Source: DATLGB01 sp963724135 (lineage in GTDB: Bacteria; Actinomycetota; Thermoleophilia; Solirubrobacterales; Solirubrobacteraceae). From it: a DNA stretch of 64,000 nt. Shown here one piece after another: positions 25,152-33,959 of this stretch. The translations under genes and the position numbers were made by a program. The notes below the pieces were generated by a model. That model did no database searches and was not told the DNA's origin. It was given only the letters and a program-made list of their open reading frames with translations. Every line of letters starts with the position of its first letter. Position 1 is the first letter of the stretch. The stretch lies in contig CAVRTA010000004.1 of NCBI GenBank assembly GCA_963724135.1, positions 62,001 through 126,000 on the forward strand. Reading direction: 5' to 3'.

Positions 25152-25177
25152 GGGGCGCCGTCTCGCGACGGCGCCCC
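25152..25177. terminator. Hairpin terminator
   Basis: A perfect 11-bp stem (ggggcgccgtc / gacggcgcccc) with tcgc loop lies 7 bp past the stop of the 25185-25640 gene. Confidence 0.75.
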
Positions 25178-25184
25178 GGACCCG

Positions 25185-25640
25185 TCAGGGGCAGGGCGAC
25201 TCGCCGGTCGGCTCGCCGTCTGCGTCCTCGTGGTTGTTGCCCGCGCCGGCGTGCCCGCCCGGCGCAGCGCCGGTCGGATTCGACGCCTGATTGCCCGAGC
25301 CGACCCACACGTAGCCGACCAACGGGCTGCCGTCCCGCGGGTTCTCGTAGCTGGAGTTGCCGTTGCACGCGACCACGCCCTCGGGGCCGACGCTGACGTA
25401 GCCCTCCTGCGTGCAGGTCGCATCAACGCGATCGTGGGTCCCCTGGTTGCCACCCACGAAGGTGCCGTCGGCCTGATAGTCGCCCTGGCCGTCCCCGCTG
25501 GACTCGTACGCGTAGCACGCGTACTGCCCGGTGAAGGCACCGTTGGGCGTCGGATCGGTGACCGTCACCAGCGCGGCGTTCGCCGTTCCGGCGAACGCGA
25601 GCACGCAACCAACTGCCAGCCCGCTGACGAGCTTCTTCAT
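25185..25640 (-). CDS. Small secreted protein, unknown family
   Basis: 151 residues from the ATG at 25640 (MKKLVSGLAVGCVLAFAGTA); the longer ORF start is unlikely because the Lys-rich signal peptide begins here. The ribosome-binding site is ggagggg about 6 nt upstream. The mature part is Gly/Asn/Asp-rich with four Cys (YACYAYESSGDG, DATCTQEGYVSVG, VVACNGNSSYENP and a C-terminal CP). No catalytic motif is visible. It could be a cell-surface or matrix protein. Confidence 0.65.
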   Translation of the reverse strand: MKKLVSGLAVGCVLAFAGTANAALVTVTDPTPNGAFTGQYACYAYESSGDGQGDYQADGTFVGGNQGTHDRVDATCTQEGYVSVGPEGVVACNGNSSYENPRDGSPLVGYVWVGSGNQASNPTGAAPGGHAGAGNNHEDADGEPTGESPCP

Positions 25641-25857
25641 CTGTCCCCTCCGGCAATCGATGAACAAAGAAGCAGAGCACCGGGCGGTCCTGCCCCCCTA
25701 GCCCGAGCCTGCGCGCGGACTTCTACCCGGTTTTTCGATGACGTGCAATGAGGACCGGCAAGTCCGCGCCGGGCGTGTCGCGTACGGGCGGCGCACACAG
25801 CGCGAGCGGAGGGCGCGACACACGATGACGGCTGCGAGCGCGGACTAGGATCGCGAC

Positions 25858-26187
25858 GTGGCCTTCGACGAAGCCCTCGCCGCGACCATTCGCGCCGCGC
25901 TCGCCGACGTTCCGGATGTCACCGAGCGCAAGATGTTCGGCGGCCTTGCCTTTCTCGTGTCGGGTCACATGGCGTGCGGCGTCATCGGTGATGAGCTGAT
26001 GGTCCGGCTCGGCGACGACGGGGCGGACGCCGCTCTCGACGAGCCCCACACGCGGCCGATGGACTTCACCGGGAGGCCGATGCGCTCGATGGTCTTCGTC
26101 GGACGGGACGGGATCGCCTCCGACGAGGATCTGGCCCGGTGGTCGCTGCGGGGCGTGCGCTTCGCGCAGACACTCCCGCCGAAGTAG
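25858..26187 (+). CDS. TfoX N-terminal-domain protein
   Basis: 109 residues from a GTG (VAFDEALAATIRAALADVPD). The core TERKMFGGLAFLVSGHMACG, ELMVRLGDDGADAAL and MDFTGRPMRSMVFV is the TfoX_N signature (K-M-FGG-hydrophobic). These small proteins are common in actinobacteria; the relation to competence regulation known from TfoX in Proteobacteria should not be assumed. It is convergent with the histidine kinase gene, 7 bp apart. Confidence 0.85.
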   Translation: MAFDEALAATIRAALADVPDVTERKMFGGLAFLVSGHMACGVIGDELMVRLGDDGADAALDEPHTRPMDFTGRPMRSMVFVGRDGIASDEDLARWSLRGVRFAQTLPPK

Positions 26188-26194
26188 CGGCCAC

Positions 26195-27370
26195 TCAGCC
26201 GACGGCGGGGATGCGGAAGCGCACCGAGGTCCCCACCGGCGCGTCCGCGAGCCAGATGCGTCCGCCGTGCGCCTCGACGATCGCGCGTGCGATGGCGAGA
26301 CCCAGGCCGGCCGACCCGTTGGACCGGGATGCTCGCTCAGTGCCCTGCTCGAAGATCTCGAAGACGCGCTCGCGATCGGCGGGCGCGATGCCGTCGCCGG
26401 TGTCGGCCACCTCGACCTCGACGGCGTCGCCGCCGCCCGTCGCGCGGACGACCACGCTGCCGTCGGGCGGCGTGTGGCGGATCGCGTTCTGGATCAGGTT
26501 GAACAGCACGCGCTGGAGCTGCTCGGGGTTGGCGCGTGCCGGGACGGGCCGTCCGGGGAGCTCGGCGACCACGCGCACGGCGCCGGCGTCGGCGTGCGGG
26601 CGCATGGCCTCGACGGTCTCCTCGACGAGGGCGTCGATGCGCACCTGCTCGAGCGTCCAGCTGATGTCGCCCGCCTCGAGCCGCGACAGCTCGAAGAGGT
26701 CGTCGATGAGCGCGCTGAGCGCGCGCACGTGGACCGCCATGCGCGCGGTGTAGCGGTCGCGGGTCGCGGCGTCGACGACGTCGTCGCTGATCGCCTCCGC
26801 CATCGCGCGCAGCGCGGTGATCGGTGTGCGCAGGTCGTGCGACACCGAGGCGATCAGGCGCCGGCGGGCCGCTTCGGCCGTCTCCAGCCGCGCCGCCATG
26901 GCTTCGACGTCGGCGGCGATCGCGGCCAGCTCGCCGCCCCCTCCGACGGGGATGCGCACGGAGCGCTCGCCGGCGCCGACGCGCTCGAGCGCCGAGCGGA
27001 TCGCGTCGACGTCGCCGAGCGCGCGGCGCGCGAGATGGTGCGCGACGAGCACCGCGATCACGCCCGCGTAGGCGACCACCAGCACGGCGAAGAACGCGTC
27101 GTGGCGTGAGACGAACATCGCCTCCACGAACAGCGCGACCGCGACCGCGACCTGGACCATCGCGATCAGCGCGATGACTCCGAGCTGGCGCCGCAGCCCG
27201 CCCAGCCGCCGGCGCCGGGCGGCCACGACGTGCGCGATCACGACCGCCGCGACGCCCACCGGGATCAGCAGCCGGGCGACGCTGAGCCCGGCGGCGGTCC
27301 CGTAGCCGATCCCGGCGACGACGGCGACGGCCGCGCCGGCCAGCGCGGCGGCGACGAGCAGCCCGATCAC
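26195..27370 (-). CDS. Membrane sensor histidine kinase
   Basis: 391 residues from GTG 27370, which overlaps the stop of the response regulator by 4 bp. The N-terminal ~140 residues contain four to five TM helices (VIGLLVAAALAGAAVAVVAG, LLIPVGVAAVVIAHVVA). A HAMP-like linker (IRSALERVGAGERSVRIPVG) follows. The kinase core has the H box ASVSHDLRTPITALRAMAEA, the N box FNLIQNAIRHTPPDGS, G1 VADTGDGIAPADRERVFEIF and G2 GSAGLGLAIARAIVEAHGG. All key residues are present. It pairs with the regulator at 27367-28065; the signal is unknown. Confidence 0.92.
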   Translation of the reverse strand: MIGLLVAAALAGAAVAVVAGIGYGTAAGLSVARLLIPVGVAAVVIAHVVAARRRRLGGLRRQLGVIALIAMVQVAVAVALFVEAMFVSRHDAFFAVLVVAYAGVIAVLVAHHLARRALGDVDAIRSALERVGAGERSVRIPVGGGGELAAIAADVEAMAARLETAEAARRRLIASVSHDLRTPITALRAMAEAISDDVVDAATRDRYTARMAVHVRALSALIDDLFELSRLEAGDISWTLEQVRIDALVEETVEAMRPHADAGAVRVVAELPGRPVPARANPEQLQRVLFNLIQNAIRHTPPDGSVVVRATGGGDAVEVEVADTGDGIAPADRERVFEIFEQGTERASRSNGSAGLGLAIARAIVEAHGGRIWLADAPVGTSVRFRIPAVG

Positions 27371-28065
27371 GGCGCGAACCGGTAGCCGACGCCCCACACC
27401 GTCTCCACGAAGCGCGGCGTGGCGGGGTCGGGCTCGAGCTTGGCCCGCAGCCGGCGGATGTGGACGGTGACCGTCGCGGTGTCGGTGTAGAAGGAGAACT
27501 GCCACACGCGCTCCATCAGCTCGTTGCGCGTGAAGGCGATCCCGGCGTGGCGGGCGAGGAACAGCAGCAGCTCGAACTCGCGCACCGTGAGGTCGATCTC
27601 CGTGGCGGCGAGCCGGACGCGCCGGGCGGCGGGGTCGATCTCGAGCTCGCCGAACGCGAGCGGCTCCTCGCGCTCGGGCGGAGCGGCCACGCGCCGCAGC
27701 ACGGCGTCGACGCGCGCGACCAGCTCGGCGGGCGAGAACGGCTTGACCATGTAGTCGTCGGCGCCGAGCCGCAGCCCGACCACGCGGTCGGACTCCTCGC
27801 CGCGCGCGGTGAGCATGATGATCGCGGGCGCCGGGCGCTCGCCGTCGCGCAGGCGGCGCATCACCTCCAGCCCGTCGATGCCGGGCAGCATGAGATCGAG
27901 GACCACGAGGTCCGGCCGGTTCTCGTGGGCGGCGGTGATCGCGCTCGGGCCGTCCGCGGCGATGCGTGCGCGATAGCCGGCGCGCTCGAGATAGCGCGCG
28001 ACGACGTCGGCGATGGTCGGCTCGTCCTCGACGACGAGCACGGAGCCGCGCTGGTGTTCGGTCAT
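27367..28065 (-). CDS. OmpR-family response regulator
   Basis: 232 residues from ATG 28065, which overlaps the epimerase stop (ATGA); ATG 28071 is an alternative. The receiver domain has the acidic pair VVEDEPTIADVV, the phosphoacceptor Asp in LVVLDLMLPGIDG, Thr in MLTARG, and Lys in YMVKPFSPAE. The C-terminal winged helix holds FELLLFLARHAGIAFTRNEL and TVHIRRLRAKLEPDP. Co-translation with the epimerase upstream and the kinase downstream suggests the pair controls the surface-polymer genes around it. Confidence 0.93.
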   Translation of the reverse strand: MTEHQRGSVLVVEDEPTIADVVARYLERAGYRARIAADGPSAITAAHENRPDLVVLDLMLPGIDGLEVMRRLRDGERPAPAIIMLTARGEESDRVVGLRLGADDYMVKPFSPAELVARVDAVLRRVAAPPEREEPLAFGELEIDPAARRVRLAATEIDLTVREFELLLFLARHAGIAFTRNELMERVWQFSFYTDTATVTVHIRRLRAKLEPDPATPRFVETVWGVGYRFAP

Positions 28066-29071
28066 CGCCATGCGCCCGCGGGCTCCGTCTGCCCGACCTC
28101 GGCGATCGTTACGGCGAAGTCCTCGCGCGCCTCGAAGCCGAGCGCCGCCCGCGCGGCCGCCGGGTCGGCGAACACGTGGCGCACGTCGCCGAGGCGGTAG
28201 CGCCCCGTGACCTGCGGGGCGTTCGGCCCGGCCAGCGCCTGCGCCAGCTCGCCGACGCTGCGCGGGGTGCCGCTGCAGACGTTGAAGGCGCCGCCGACGT
28301 CCGCCGCCAGCGCCAGCGCATTGGCCCGGGCGACGTCGCGGACGTGCACGAAGTCGCGCAGCTGGCCGCCGTCCTCGAACACCTGTGGCGCCTCGCCGCG
28401 CGCGACGGCGTCGGCGAACAGCGCCGCGACCCCGGCGTAGGGCGTGTCGCGCGGCATCCGCGATCCGTAGACGTTGTGGTAGCGCAGCGCCACCACGCGG
28501 GAGCCCGTCTGGCGCGCGTAGGCGAAGGCCAGGTGCTCCTGGTGGAGCTTGGTCGCCGCGTACACGTTGCGCGGGTCGGCGGGCGCGTCCTCGGGGACCG
28601 GCAGCGGGCGCAGCGGCTCCCGGCAGCCCGGGCAGGCCGGGTCGAAGCGGCCGGCGTCGAGGTCCTCGGGCCGCCGCGGCGGCGGTCGCACGGCGCCGTG
28701 CGTCGCGCACGCGTAGCGGCCCTCGCCGTAGACGACCATGCTCGACGCCAGCACGAGCGGCCCGTCGAATCCGGCCGCGGCGAGCGCGGCCAGCAGCGTG
28801 GCCGTGCCGAGGCCGTTGTGCGCGACGTAGCCGGGGGCGTCGGCGACGCCGGACTCGAGGCCCACCCGCGCCGCCTGGTGGCAGACCGCCGTCACCCCGT
28901 CGAGCGCCGCGGCGAGCGAGCGTTCGTCGCGCACGTCGGCGACCAGCGACGTCGACGTCGTCGCGGTGGGCGGGCTCGAGATCGAGCACGCGCACCGTCC
29001 TCGCCGCGCGCCACCAGCTCGTCGACGACGTGCGAGCCGACGAACCCGGCTCCACCGGTGACGAGGATCAT
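28062..29071 (-). pseudogene. NAD-dependent epimerase/dehydratase, two frameshifts near the N-terminus
   Basis: ATG 29071 opens MILVTGGAGFVGSHVVDELV, the Rossmann GxxGxxG motif. Frame slips near 29004 (to TVRVLDLEPAHRDDVD) and again near 28940 (to TSLVADVRDERSLAAALDG). From there it is open to 28062, with HQAARVGLESGV, the catalytic YAATK of the short-chain fold, RYHNVYGSRMPRDTPYAGV and RDFVHVRDVARANALALA. The total of 1010 nt is one base short of 337 codons. A Cys-rich insertion (CPGCREPL, with YACATHG before it) suggests a zinc-binding loop. It is a nucleotide-sugar epimerase (dTDP-rhamnose 4-epimerase-like). The breaks look like sequence errors. Confidence 0.75.
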
Positions 29072-29171
29072 GGCGGCACCGTAGACGCCGCCCCGCACCG
29101 GCGCCAGCTCCGGGGACCGATGTTCCCGGTTCGTAATGGTCCGCGGCGGGCTGCGTGCCTACGTTCCCGGC

Positions 29172-29803
29172 GTGATCGAGGTCGTACTCCCGGTGCTCGA
29201 CGAGGCGCGAGGCGCTCCCGTGGGTGCTCGCCCGCATGCCGCCCGGCTTCGCCCCGATCGTCGTCGACAACGGGTCGACCGACGGGTCCGCCGGCATCGC
29301 CGCAGCGCACGGTGCGTACGTCGTGAGCGAGCCCCGCCGCGGGTTCGGTGCCGCCTGCTTCGCGGGCCTGCGCGCCGCGCGCTCCGACGTCGTCTGCTTC
29401 ATGGACTGCGACGCGTCGCTGGATCCCGGCGAGCTGCCGCGCGTCGCGGCCCCGGTGGCGGCCGGGACGCACGATCTGATGCTCGGGATCCGGCGGCCGC
29501 AGCCCGGCGCGTGGCCGCTGCACGCCCGCCTGGCCAACCGCTACCTCGCGGGCCGTCTGGGGCTGCGCGACATCGGGCCGATGCGCGCCGCGCGCCGCAC
29601 GGCGCTGCTCGAGCTCGGCCTCGAGGACCGGCGCTGCGGCTGGCCGCTCGAGATGGTGCTGCGCGCGCAAGAGGCGCGGCTGGCGGATCGGTGAGGCGCC
29701 GACCGCCTACCGCCCGCGCCAGGGGCGGTCGAAGGTGACCGGCACCGTGAGCGGGACGCTGCGGGCGGTGCGGGACATGCGTGCGGTGCTGGCGGACGCG
29801 TGA
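29172..29803 (+). pseudogene. Family 2 glycosyltransferase, two frameshifts
   Basis: GTG 29172 opens VIEVVLPVLDEARG. After a slip near 29218 it continues as FAPIVVDNGSTDGSAGIAAA, GFGAACFAGLRAARSDVVCF and MDCDASLDPGELPRVA, the nucleotide-binding DNGSTDGS and DxD-like motifs of GT2 enzymes. After a second slip near 29670 it ends as APTAYRPRQGRSKVTGTVSG and RAVRDMRAVLADA, with TGA at 29801 overlapping the GTG of the next gene. The length (~210 residues) is normal for the short GT2 type. Conserved motifs across all three frames indicate sequence errors rather than a dead gene. Confidence 0.75.
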
Positions 29804-30402
29804 GCACGCTGATCGTGATCGCCAAGGCGCCGGCGCCCGGACGCTGCAAGACACGCCTGACGCCGCCGTGCTCGCCCCGCGAGGCCGCCGGGCTGGCCGA
29901 GGCGGCGCTGGCCGACACGCTGGCCGCGATCTCACGCTCCGCCGCCGCCCGCCGCGTGCTCGTGCTCGACGGCACGCCCGGCGACTGGCTGCCGGCGGGT
30001 TTCGAGATCGTCCCGCAGCGCGGCGACGGGTTGGCGGAGCGGCTCGCGCACGCGTTCGCCGACGTGGGCGAGGCCGCGTTCCTCGTCGGGATGGACACGC
30101 CGCAGCTCGAGGCGGAGCTGCTCGACCGCGCGCTCGAGCACCCCTGCTCGCTCGGACCGGCCAGCGACGGCGGCTACTGGGGCATCGGGCTCCCGCGTCC
30201 CGACGCCCGGGTGTTCGCGGGCATTCCCATGAGCAGCGCGGACACCGGGGTCCGGCAACGAGCGCGGCTCCAGGCCCTCGGCTACGCGCCGGCCGAGCTG
30301 CCCGAGCTGCGCGACGTCGACACCATCGCCGACGCCCGCGCCGTCGCGGCCGCAGCCCCGCAGACGCGGTTCGCCGAGCGCTTCGCCGAGGTCGCCGCGT
30401 GA
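29800..30402 (+). CDS. DUF2064 / TIGR04282-type glycosyltransferase-like protein
   Basis: 200 residues. MSTLIVIAKAPAPGRCKTRL is the family signature (AKxPxPGxxKTRL). Later come DTLAAISRSAAARRVLVLDG, FLVGMDTPQLEAELLDRAL, and LGPASDGGYWGIGL, the nucleotidyltransferase-like GPxxDGGYxLIG motif. These proteins have a GT-A-like fold and are found next to a GT2 partner, as here; the family name refers to arsenosugar genes, but most members lie elsewhere. It overlaps both neighbours by 4 bp (GTGA), so it is translated with the GT2 and the methyltransferase. Confidence 0.88.
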   Translation: MSTLIVIAKAPAPGRCKTRLTPPCSPREAAGLAEAALADTLAAISRSAAARRVLVLDGTPGDWLPAGFEIVPQRGDGLAERLAHAFADVGEAAFLVGMDTPQLEAELLDRALEHPCSLGPASDGGYWGIGLPRPDARVFAGIPMSSADTGVRQRARLQALGYAPAELPELRDVDTIADARAVAAAAPQTRFAERFAEVAA

Positions 30403-31019
30403 ACCCCGGCGCCCTCTATGCCGAGCTCATCGAGCGGCCCGAGCGCGTCCACGTCCGCCACCACGACGGCGCCCTGCGGCCGCTGCCGCTCGCGCGCTGG
30501 CTGGGCCGCTGCACCGGGCCCGACGAGCTGGTGGCGGCGTCGGTCGCGGGACCCGTGCTCGACATCGGCTGCGGCCCCGGGCGGCTGCTCGAGGCGCTGG
30601 CGCGGCACGGCGTCTGGGCGCTCGGTGTCGACCTGTCGCCGGCGGCGGTCCGGGTGGCCCGGCGCCGCGGGCGCCGCGCCGTGCTCGGGTGCGTGTTCGC
30701 CGACGTGCCCGGCGCGGGGCACTGGCGGTCGGCGCTGCTGCTCGACGGCAACGTCGGCATCGGCGGCGATCCCGCGGCGCTCCTTCGCCGCGTCCGCGAG
30801 CTCCTGGTCGACGGGGGCACGATCGTGGCCGAGGTCGACCCCCCGGGCACGCCCACGCGCGGCGGCCGGGTGCGGCTGGAGACCGGCGCGGCGGTCAGCG
30901 ACTGGTTCGAGTGGGCGAGCGTCGGCGCGGACGGCGTCGCCTCCGTCGGCGCGTCCGCGGGGCTGGCCGTGAACCGCACGGCTTCGGTCGACGGACGGTG
31001 GTTCGCGTGGCTCGCCTGA
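30399..31019 (+). CDS. Class I SAM-dependent methyltransferase
   Basis: 206 residues from GTG 30399, overlapping the previous stop by 4 bp. SAM motif I is VLDIGCGPGRLLEALARHGV, motif II ALGVDLSPAAVRVARRRGR; a later stretch reads HWRSALLLDGNVGIGGDPAA and LLVDGGTIVAEVDPPGTPTR. This short form is regularly linked to the DUF2064 gene. It probably modifies a sugar or lipid intermediate made by the same operon; the substrate is not readable from sequence. Confidence 0.85.
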   Translation: MNPGALYAELIERPERVHVRHHDGALRPLPLARWLGRCTGPDELVAASVAGPVLDIGCGPGRLLEALARHGVWALGVDLSPAAVRVARRRGRRAVLGCVFADVPGAGHWRSALLLDGNVGIGGDPAALLRRVRELLVDGGTIVAEVDPPGTPTRGGRVRLETGAAVSDWFEWASVGADGVASVGASAGLAVNRTASVDGRWFAWLA

Positions 31020-32203
31020 GCGGCGGCGCGCCTCCGCCGGGGCCCTTCCGGCCCGGGTTCTTCAACAGCCCGGTGCGCGGCCGGCGGCTGACGTCGATCC
31101 TGGGTCTGGCCCTGCTCGGCGCGATGACCATCGTCCTGATCACCGGCTTCCTCTCGCACGCCGCCTACAACCCGTCGCTGCCCGCCAACGCGATCGTCGA
31201 CCCGTCCCGCGACCTGCCGCTGACCTTTGACTGGCCGACACATCCGGCCTGGCTGTACGGGCTCACCCAGGGTCTGCACGTGACCATCGGCCTGGCGGCG
31301 ATCCCGGTCGTGCTGGCGAAGCTGTGGTCGGTGATGCCCAGGTTGTTCGCGTGGCCGCCGGTCACGTCGCCCGCGCAGGCCCTCGAGCGCCTGTCGATCA
31401 CGCTGCTCGTCGCGTCGACCATCTTCGAGCTCGTCACCGGGACGCTCAACGCCCAGTACTGGTACGCCTTCGGCTTCTCGTTCGTCACCGCCCACTACTG
31501 GGGCGCGGTCGTCTTCCTCGGCGCGTTCGTGCTCCACGTCGCCATCAAGCTCCCCGTCGCGCTGCGCCGCCGCGAGCAGGAGCCCGACCTGCTGCGAGCC
31601 GCCCGCCCGGCGCCGATGACGATCTCGCGCCGCGGCCTGCTGGCGTTCACCGGCGCGGGCGCCGGGCTCGTGCTCATCGGCAACGGCGGCCAGGCCCTCG
31701 GCGGGCCGTTTCGCAAGCTCGCGTTCCTGGCGCCACGGCGCGACGGGGGGTTCCCCGTCAACAAGACGATGAGCGCCGCCGGCGTCACGGACGCGATGGT
31801 CGGCCCGGCGTGGCGGCTCACGCTGCGCGGCGGCCCGCGGCCCGTCCATCTCACGCGGCGACAGCTCGAGGAGCTGGAGCTGTCGGTGCAGAGCCTGCCG
31901 ATCGCGTGCGTGGAGGGCTGGACCGTCACGCGCAGCTGGACGGGAGTACGCCTGTCCGACCTCGCGGCCGCCGCCGGCGTCCCGGCCGCAACCGGCGTGC
32001 TGGTGCAGTCGCTGCAGCGGGGCTCGCGCTTCGCGACCACCTCGCTCTCGCGCGACCAGCTGCACGACCCGCGGTCGCTGCTCGCCCTGCGAGTCGAGGG
32101 GGAGGACCTGACCGACGACCACGGCTACCCGGCGCGGATCATCGTCCCCGCCCTCCCCGGCGTCCACAACACCAAGTGGGTCGAGAGGCTGACCTTCACG
32201 TGA
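31007..32203 (+). CDS. Membrane-bound molybdopterin-dependent oxidoreductase (sulfite-oxidase fold)
   Basis: About 398 residues from GTG 31007 (13-bp overlap with the methyltransferase). The N-terminal ~190 residues contain four TM helices (LTSILGLALLGAMTIVLITG, LHVTIGLAAIPVVLAKLWS, AHYWGAVVFLGAFVLHVAIK). They are cytochrome-b561-like, with His residues that could bind haem. After a further hydrophobic stretch (GLLAFTGAGAGLVLIGNGG), the oxidoreductase domain holds the cofactor-binding Cys in LPIACVEGWTVTRSWTGVRL and the end GVHNTKWVERLTFT. The combination suggests electron transfer from an extracytoplasmic Moco site to the membrane. A paralogue is at 49904-50917. Confidence 0.85.
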   Translation: MARLSGGAPPPGPFRPGFFNSPVRGRRLTSILGLALLGAMTIVLITGFLSHAAYNPSLPANAIVDPSRDLPLTFDWPTHPAWLYGLTQGLHVTIGLAAIPVVLAKLWSVMPRLFAWPPVTSPAQALERLSITLLVASTIFELVTGTLNAQYWYAFGFSFVTAHYWGAVVFLGAFVLHVAIKLPVALRRREQEPDLLRAARPAPMTISRRGLLAFTGAGAGLVLIGNGGQALGGPFRKLAFLAPRRDGGFPVNKTMSAAGVTDAMVGPAWRLTLRGGPRPVHLTRRQLEELELSVQSLPIACVEGWTVTRSWTGVRLSDLAAAAGVPAATGVLVQSLQRGSRFATTSLSRDQLHDPRSLLALRVEGEDLTDDHGYPARIIVPALPGVHNTKWVERLTFT

Positions 32204-32610
32204 GGCGGGCCTACGGCAGCTCGCCGCTGCACCTGATCGGCCACCTCGCGCTGTTCGGCCTCGCCGCCTACGCGATCGTGCAGATCCTGTCGCTCGGCGA
32301 ATCCGTGCGCGTGCTGCTGTGGCTCGGCTGCGCCGTGCTGCTGCACGACGCGGTCCTGTGGCCGCTCTACTCGGGCGCCGACAGCCTCGGCCGCCGCCTG
32401 CTCGGAGGCGCGATCAACCACGTGCGCGTGCCCGCCGGGCTGTCGCTGCTGCTCGCGCTCGTCTTCATCGGCACGGTCTCCGGGCGCGGCGAGGCCAAGT
32501 ACGCGCGCGCGTCCGGCCGTATGTGGGACGGCTACGTCACCCGCTGGGCGCTAGTCAGCCTCGGTTTGTTCGCCGTCTCGGCCGTGGTCTACCTCGTCCG
32601 CCGGCGGTGA
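32200..32610 (+). CDS. Small integral membrane protein, 4 TM
   Basis: 136 residues from GTG 32200, overlapping the oxidoreductase stop by 4 bp. Four hydrophobic segments are visible: HLALFGLAAYAIVQILSL, VLLWLGCAVLLHDAVLWPLY, AGLSLLLALVFIGTVSG and WALVSLGLFAVSAVVYLVRR. A His-Asp pair (LLHDAVLWPLYSGAD) lies in the second. There is no known family name. Its strict coupling to the Moco enzyme and the glycosyltransferase-like protein suggests a partner role. Confidence 0.65.
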   Translation: MRRAYGSSPLHLIGHLALFGLAAYAIVQILSLGESVRVLLWLGCAVLLHDAVLWPLYSGADSLGRRLLGGAINHVRVPAGLSLLLALVFIGTVSGRGEAKYARASGRMWDGYVTRWALVSLGLFAVSAVVYLVRRR

Positions 32611-33890
32611 GCACACTGCGCACGGCCGGGCCGGCGCTCGCCGTGTGGTTCGCGCTCGTGCTCGTCGGCTGGCTCGTCGGCACGCTGCTCAACGACGCGG
32701 GCGCGGAGATCATGCTCGACGCGCCGCCGCTGTACGGGAAGTGGGACGTGCGCTGGGGTCTGGGCGTGCTGTGCGGCCTCGCCGTGGCCGGCGTCGTCGT
32801 CTGGGCGGCGCCGCGCGCGTCGGTGCGGCTCCCGTGGGGCGCGCTGCTGCTCGCGGTCGCCGCGGGGGCACTGGCGTTCTGGCTCGCGCTCGCGCTGATC
32901 GACGGGGTCGACGAGATCGAGAAGCCGCTGCGCGTCGCGAAGACGCAGTACATCCACGCGGTCCCGTCGGTCGTCGGCCCGGGCGAGTTCCTGGCGCACT
33001 TCGTCGAGCGCATCGACAGCTATCCCGCGCACGTGCGGGCCCATCCGCCGGCAATGGTGCTGGGGCTGTGGGGGCTCGAGCGGATCGGCCTCGGCGGCAC
33101 CTGGCCCGCTGCGGTCGTGATCCTGCTGGCGGCGGCGAGCACGGCTCCCGCCGCGCTCATCGCTCTGCGCGGCGTAGCGGGCGAGGACGCGGCCCGGCGA
33201 GCGGCGCCGTACTTCGTGCTCAGCGCGGCGGCGCTCTCGATCGCCACGACGGCCGACGCGCTGTACATGGCGATCGGGGCGTGGGGGATCACCGCGCTCG
33301 TGCTCGCGGTGAACGCGCAGGGCCCGCGGTCGGACGTGCTGGCCGTCGGCGGCGGGCTGCTGCTCGGGCTGGCGGCGTTCTGCTCCTACGGGCTGGTGCT
33401 GCTGGCGCTGGTGCCGCTGGCGGTCGCGGGCGCTCGGCGTCGTGTGCGCCCGCTCGTCTTCGCGCTGCTCGGCGCCCTCGCCGTCCTGGCCGCGTTCGCC
33501 GCCGCGGGCTTCTGGTGGTTGGACGGCTTCGCGGCCACGCGCCGCGAGTACGCCGAGAGCGTGGCGAGAACGCGCCCGTACGCCTACTTCGTCGTCAACA
33601 ACCTCGCCGCCTTCGCCGTCTGGCTCGGTCCCGCGGTCGCCGTTGCCCTCGCCTCATTGCGCGACCGCGGTACGTGGCTGCTGGTCGCAGGCGGCCTGGC
33701 CGCAGTCGCGCTGGCCGACCTCAGCGGAATGTCCAAGGCCGAGGTGGAGAGAATCTGGTTGCCGTTCTGGCCCTGGATCGTGCTCGCGACGGCGGCGCTG
33801 CCCGCCCGGCCCGCGGTCATGCGAACGCTTCTCGGGACCCAGGCGCTGCTGGCCATCGCGGTCGCCGTCGGCGTGAACACGCTGTGGTGA
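32607..33890 (+). CDS. Polytopic membrane glycosyltransferase-like protein
   Basis: 427 residues from GTG 32607 (4-bp overlap). There are about ten TM helices. A periplasmic loop after the first helices carries EIEKPLRVAKTQYIHAVPSV and DSYPAHVRAHPPAMVLGLWG, resembling the luminal loop of GT-C (PMT/ArnT-like) mannosyl- or arabinosyltransferases. ERIWLPFWPWIVLATAALP near the C-terminus is also typical. The fold class is moderately supported and the substrate is unknown. It is the last gene of the operon and is followed by a 16-bp hairpin. Confidence 0.65.
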   Translation: MSTLRTAGPALAVWFALVLVGWLVGTLLNDAGAEIMLDAPPLYGKWDVRWGLGVLCGLAVAGVVVWAAPRASVRLPWGALLLAVAAGALAFWLALALIDGVDEIEKPLRVAKTQYIHAVPSVVGPGEFLAHFVERIDSYPAHVRAHPPAMVLGLWGLERIGLGGTWPAAVVILLAAASTAPAALIALRGVAGEDAARRAAPYFVLSAAALSIATTADALYMAIGAWGITALVLAVNAQGPRSDVLAVGGGLLLGLAAFCSYGLVLLALVPLAVAGARRRVRPLVFALLGALAVLAAFAAAGFWWLDGFAATRREYAESVARTRPYAYFVVNNLAAFAVWLGPAVAVALASLRDRGTWLLVAGGLAAVALADLSGMSKAEVERIWLPFWPWIVLATAALPARPAVMRTLLGTQALLAIAVAVGVNTLW

Positions 33891-33917
33891 CGATCGAGCG
33901 CGGCCGGCGTGCGCTGG

Positions 33918-33953
33918 ACGGCCGTCGCCCGCAGCGGTGCGGGCGACGGCCGT
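33918..33953. terminator. Strong bidirectional hairpin terminator
   Basis: A perfect 16-bp stem with a gcgg loop (left arm acggccgtcgcccgca) lies between two convergent genes, 28 bp after the glycosyltransferase-like stop and 6 bp after the tatA stop on the other strand. It serves both transcripts. Confidence 0.88.
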
Positions 33954-33959
33954 CGGGGA

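Noticed and set aside
29781..30398. N-terminal extension of the methyltransferase starting at 29781
   Set aside because: It lies in the shadow of the DUF2064 gene. The GTG at 30399 with a 4-bp overlap is the natural start.
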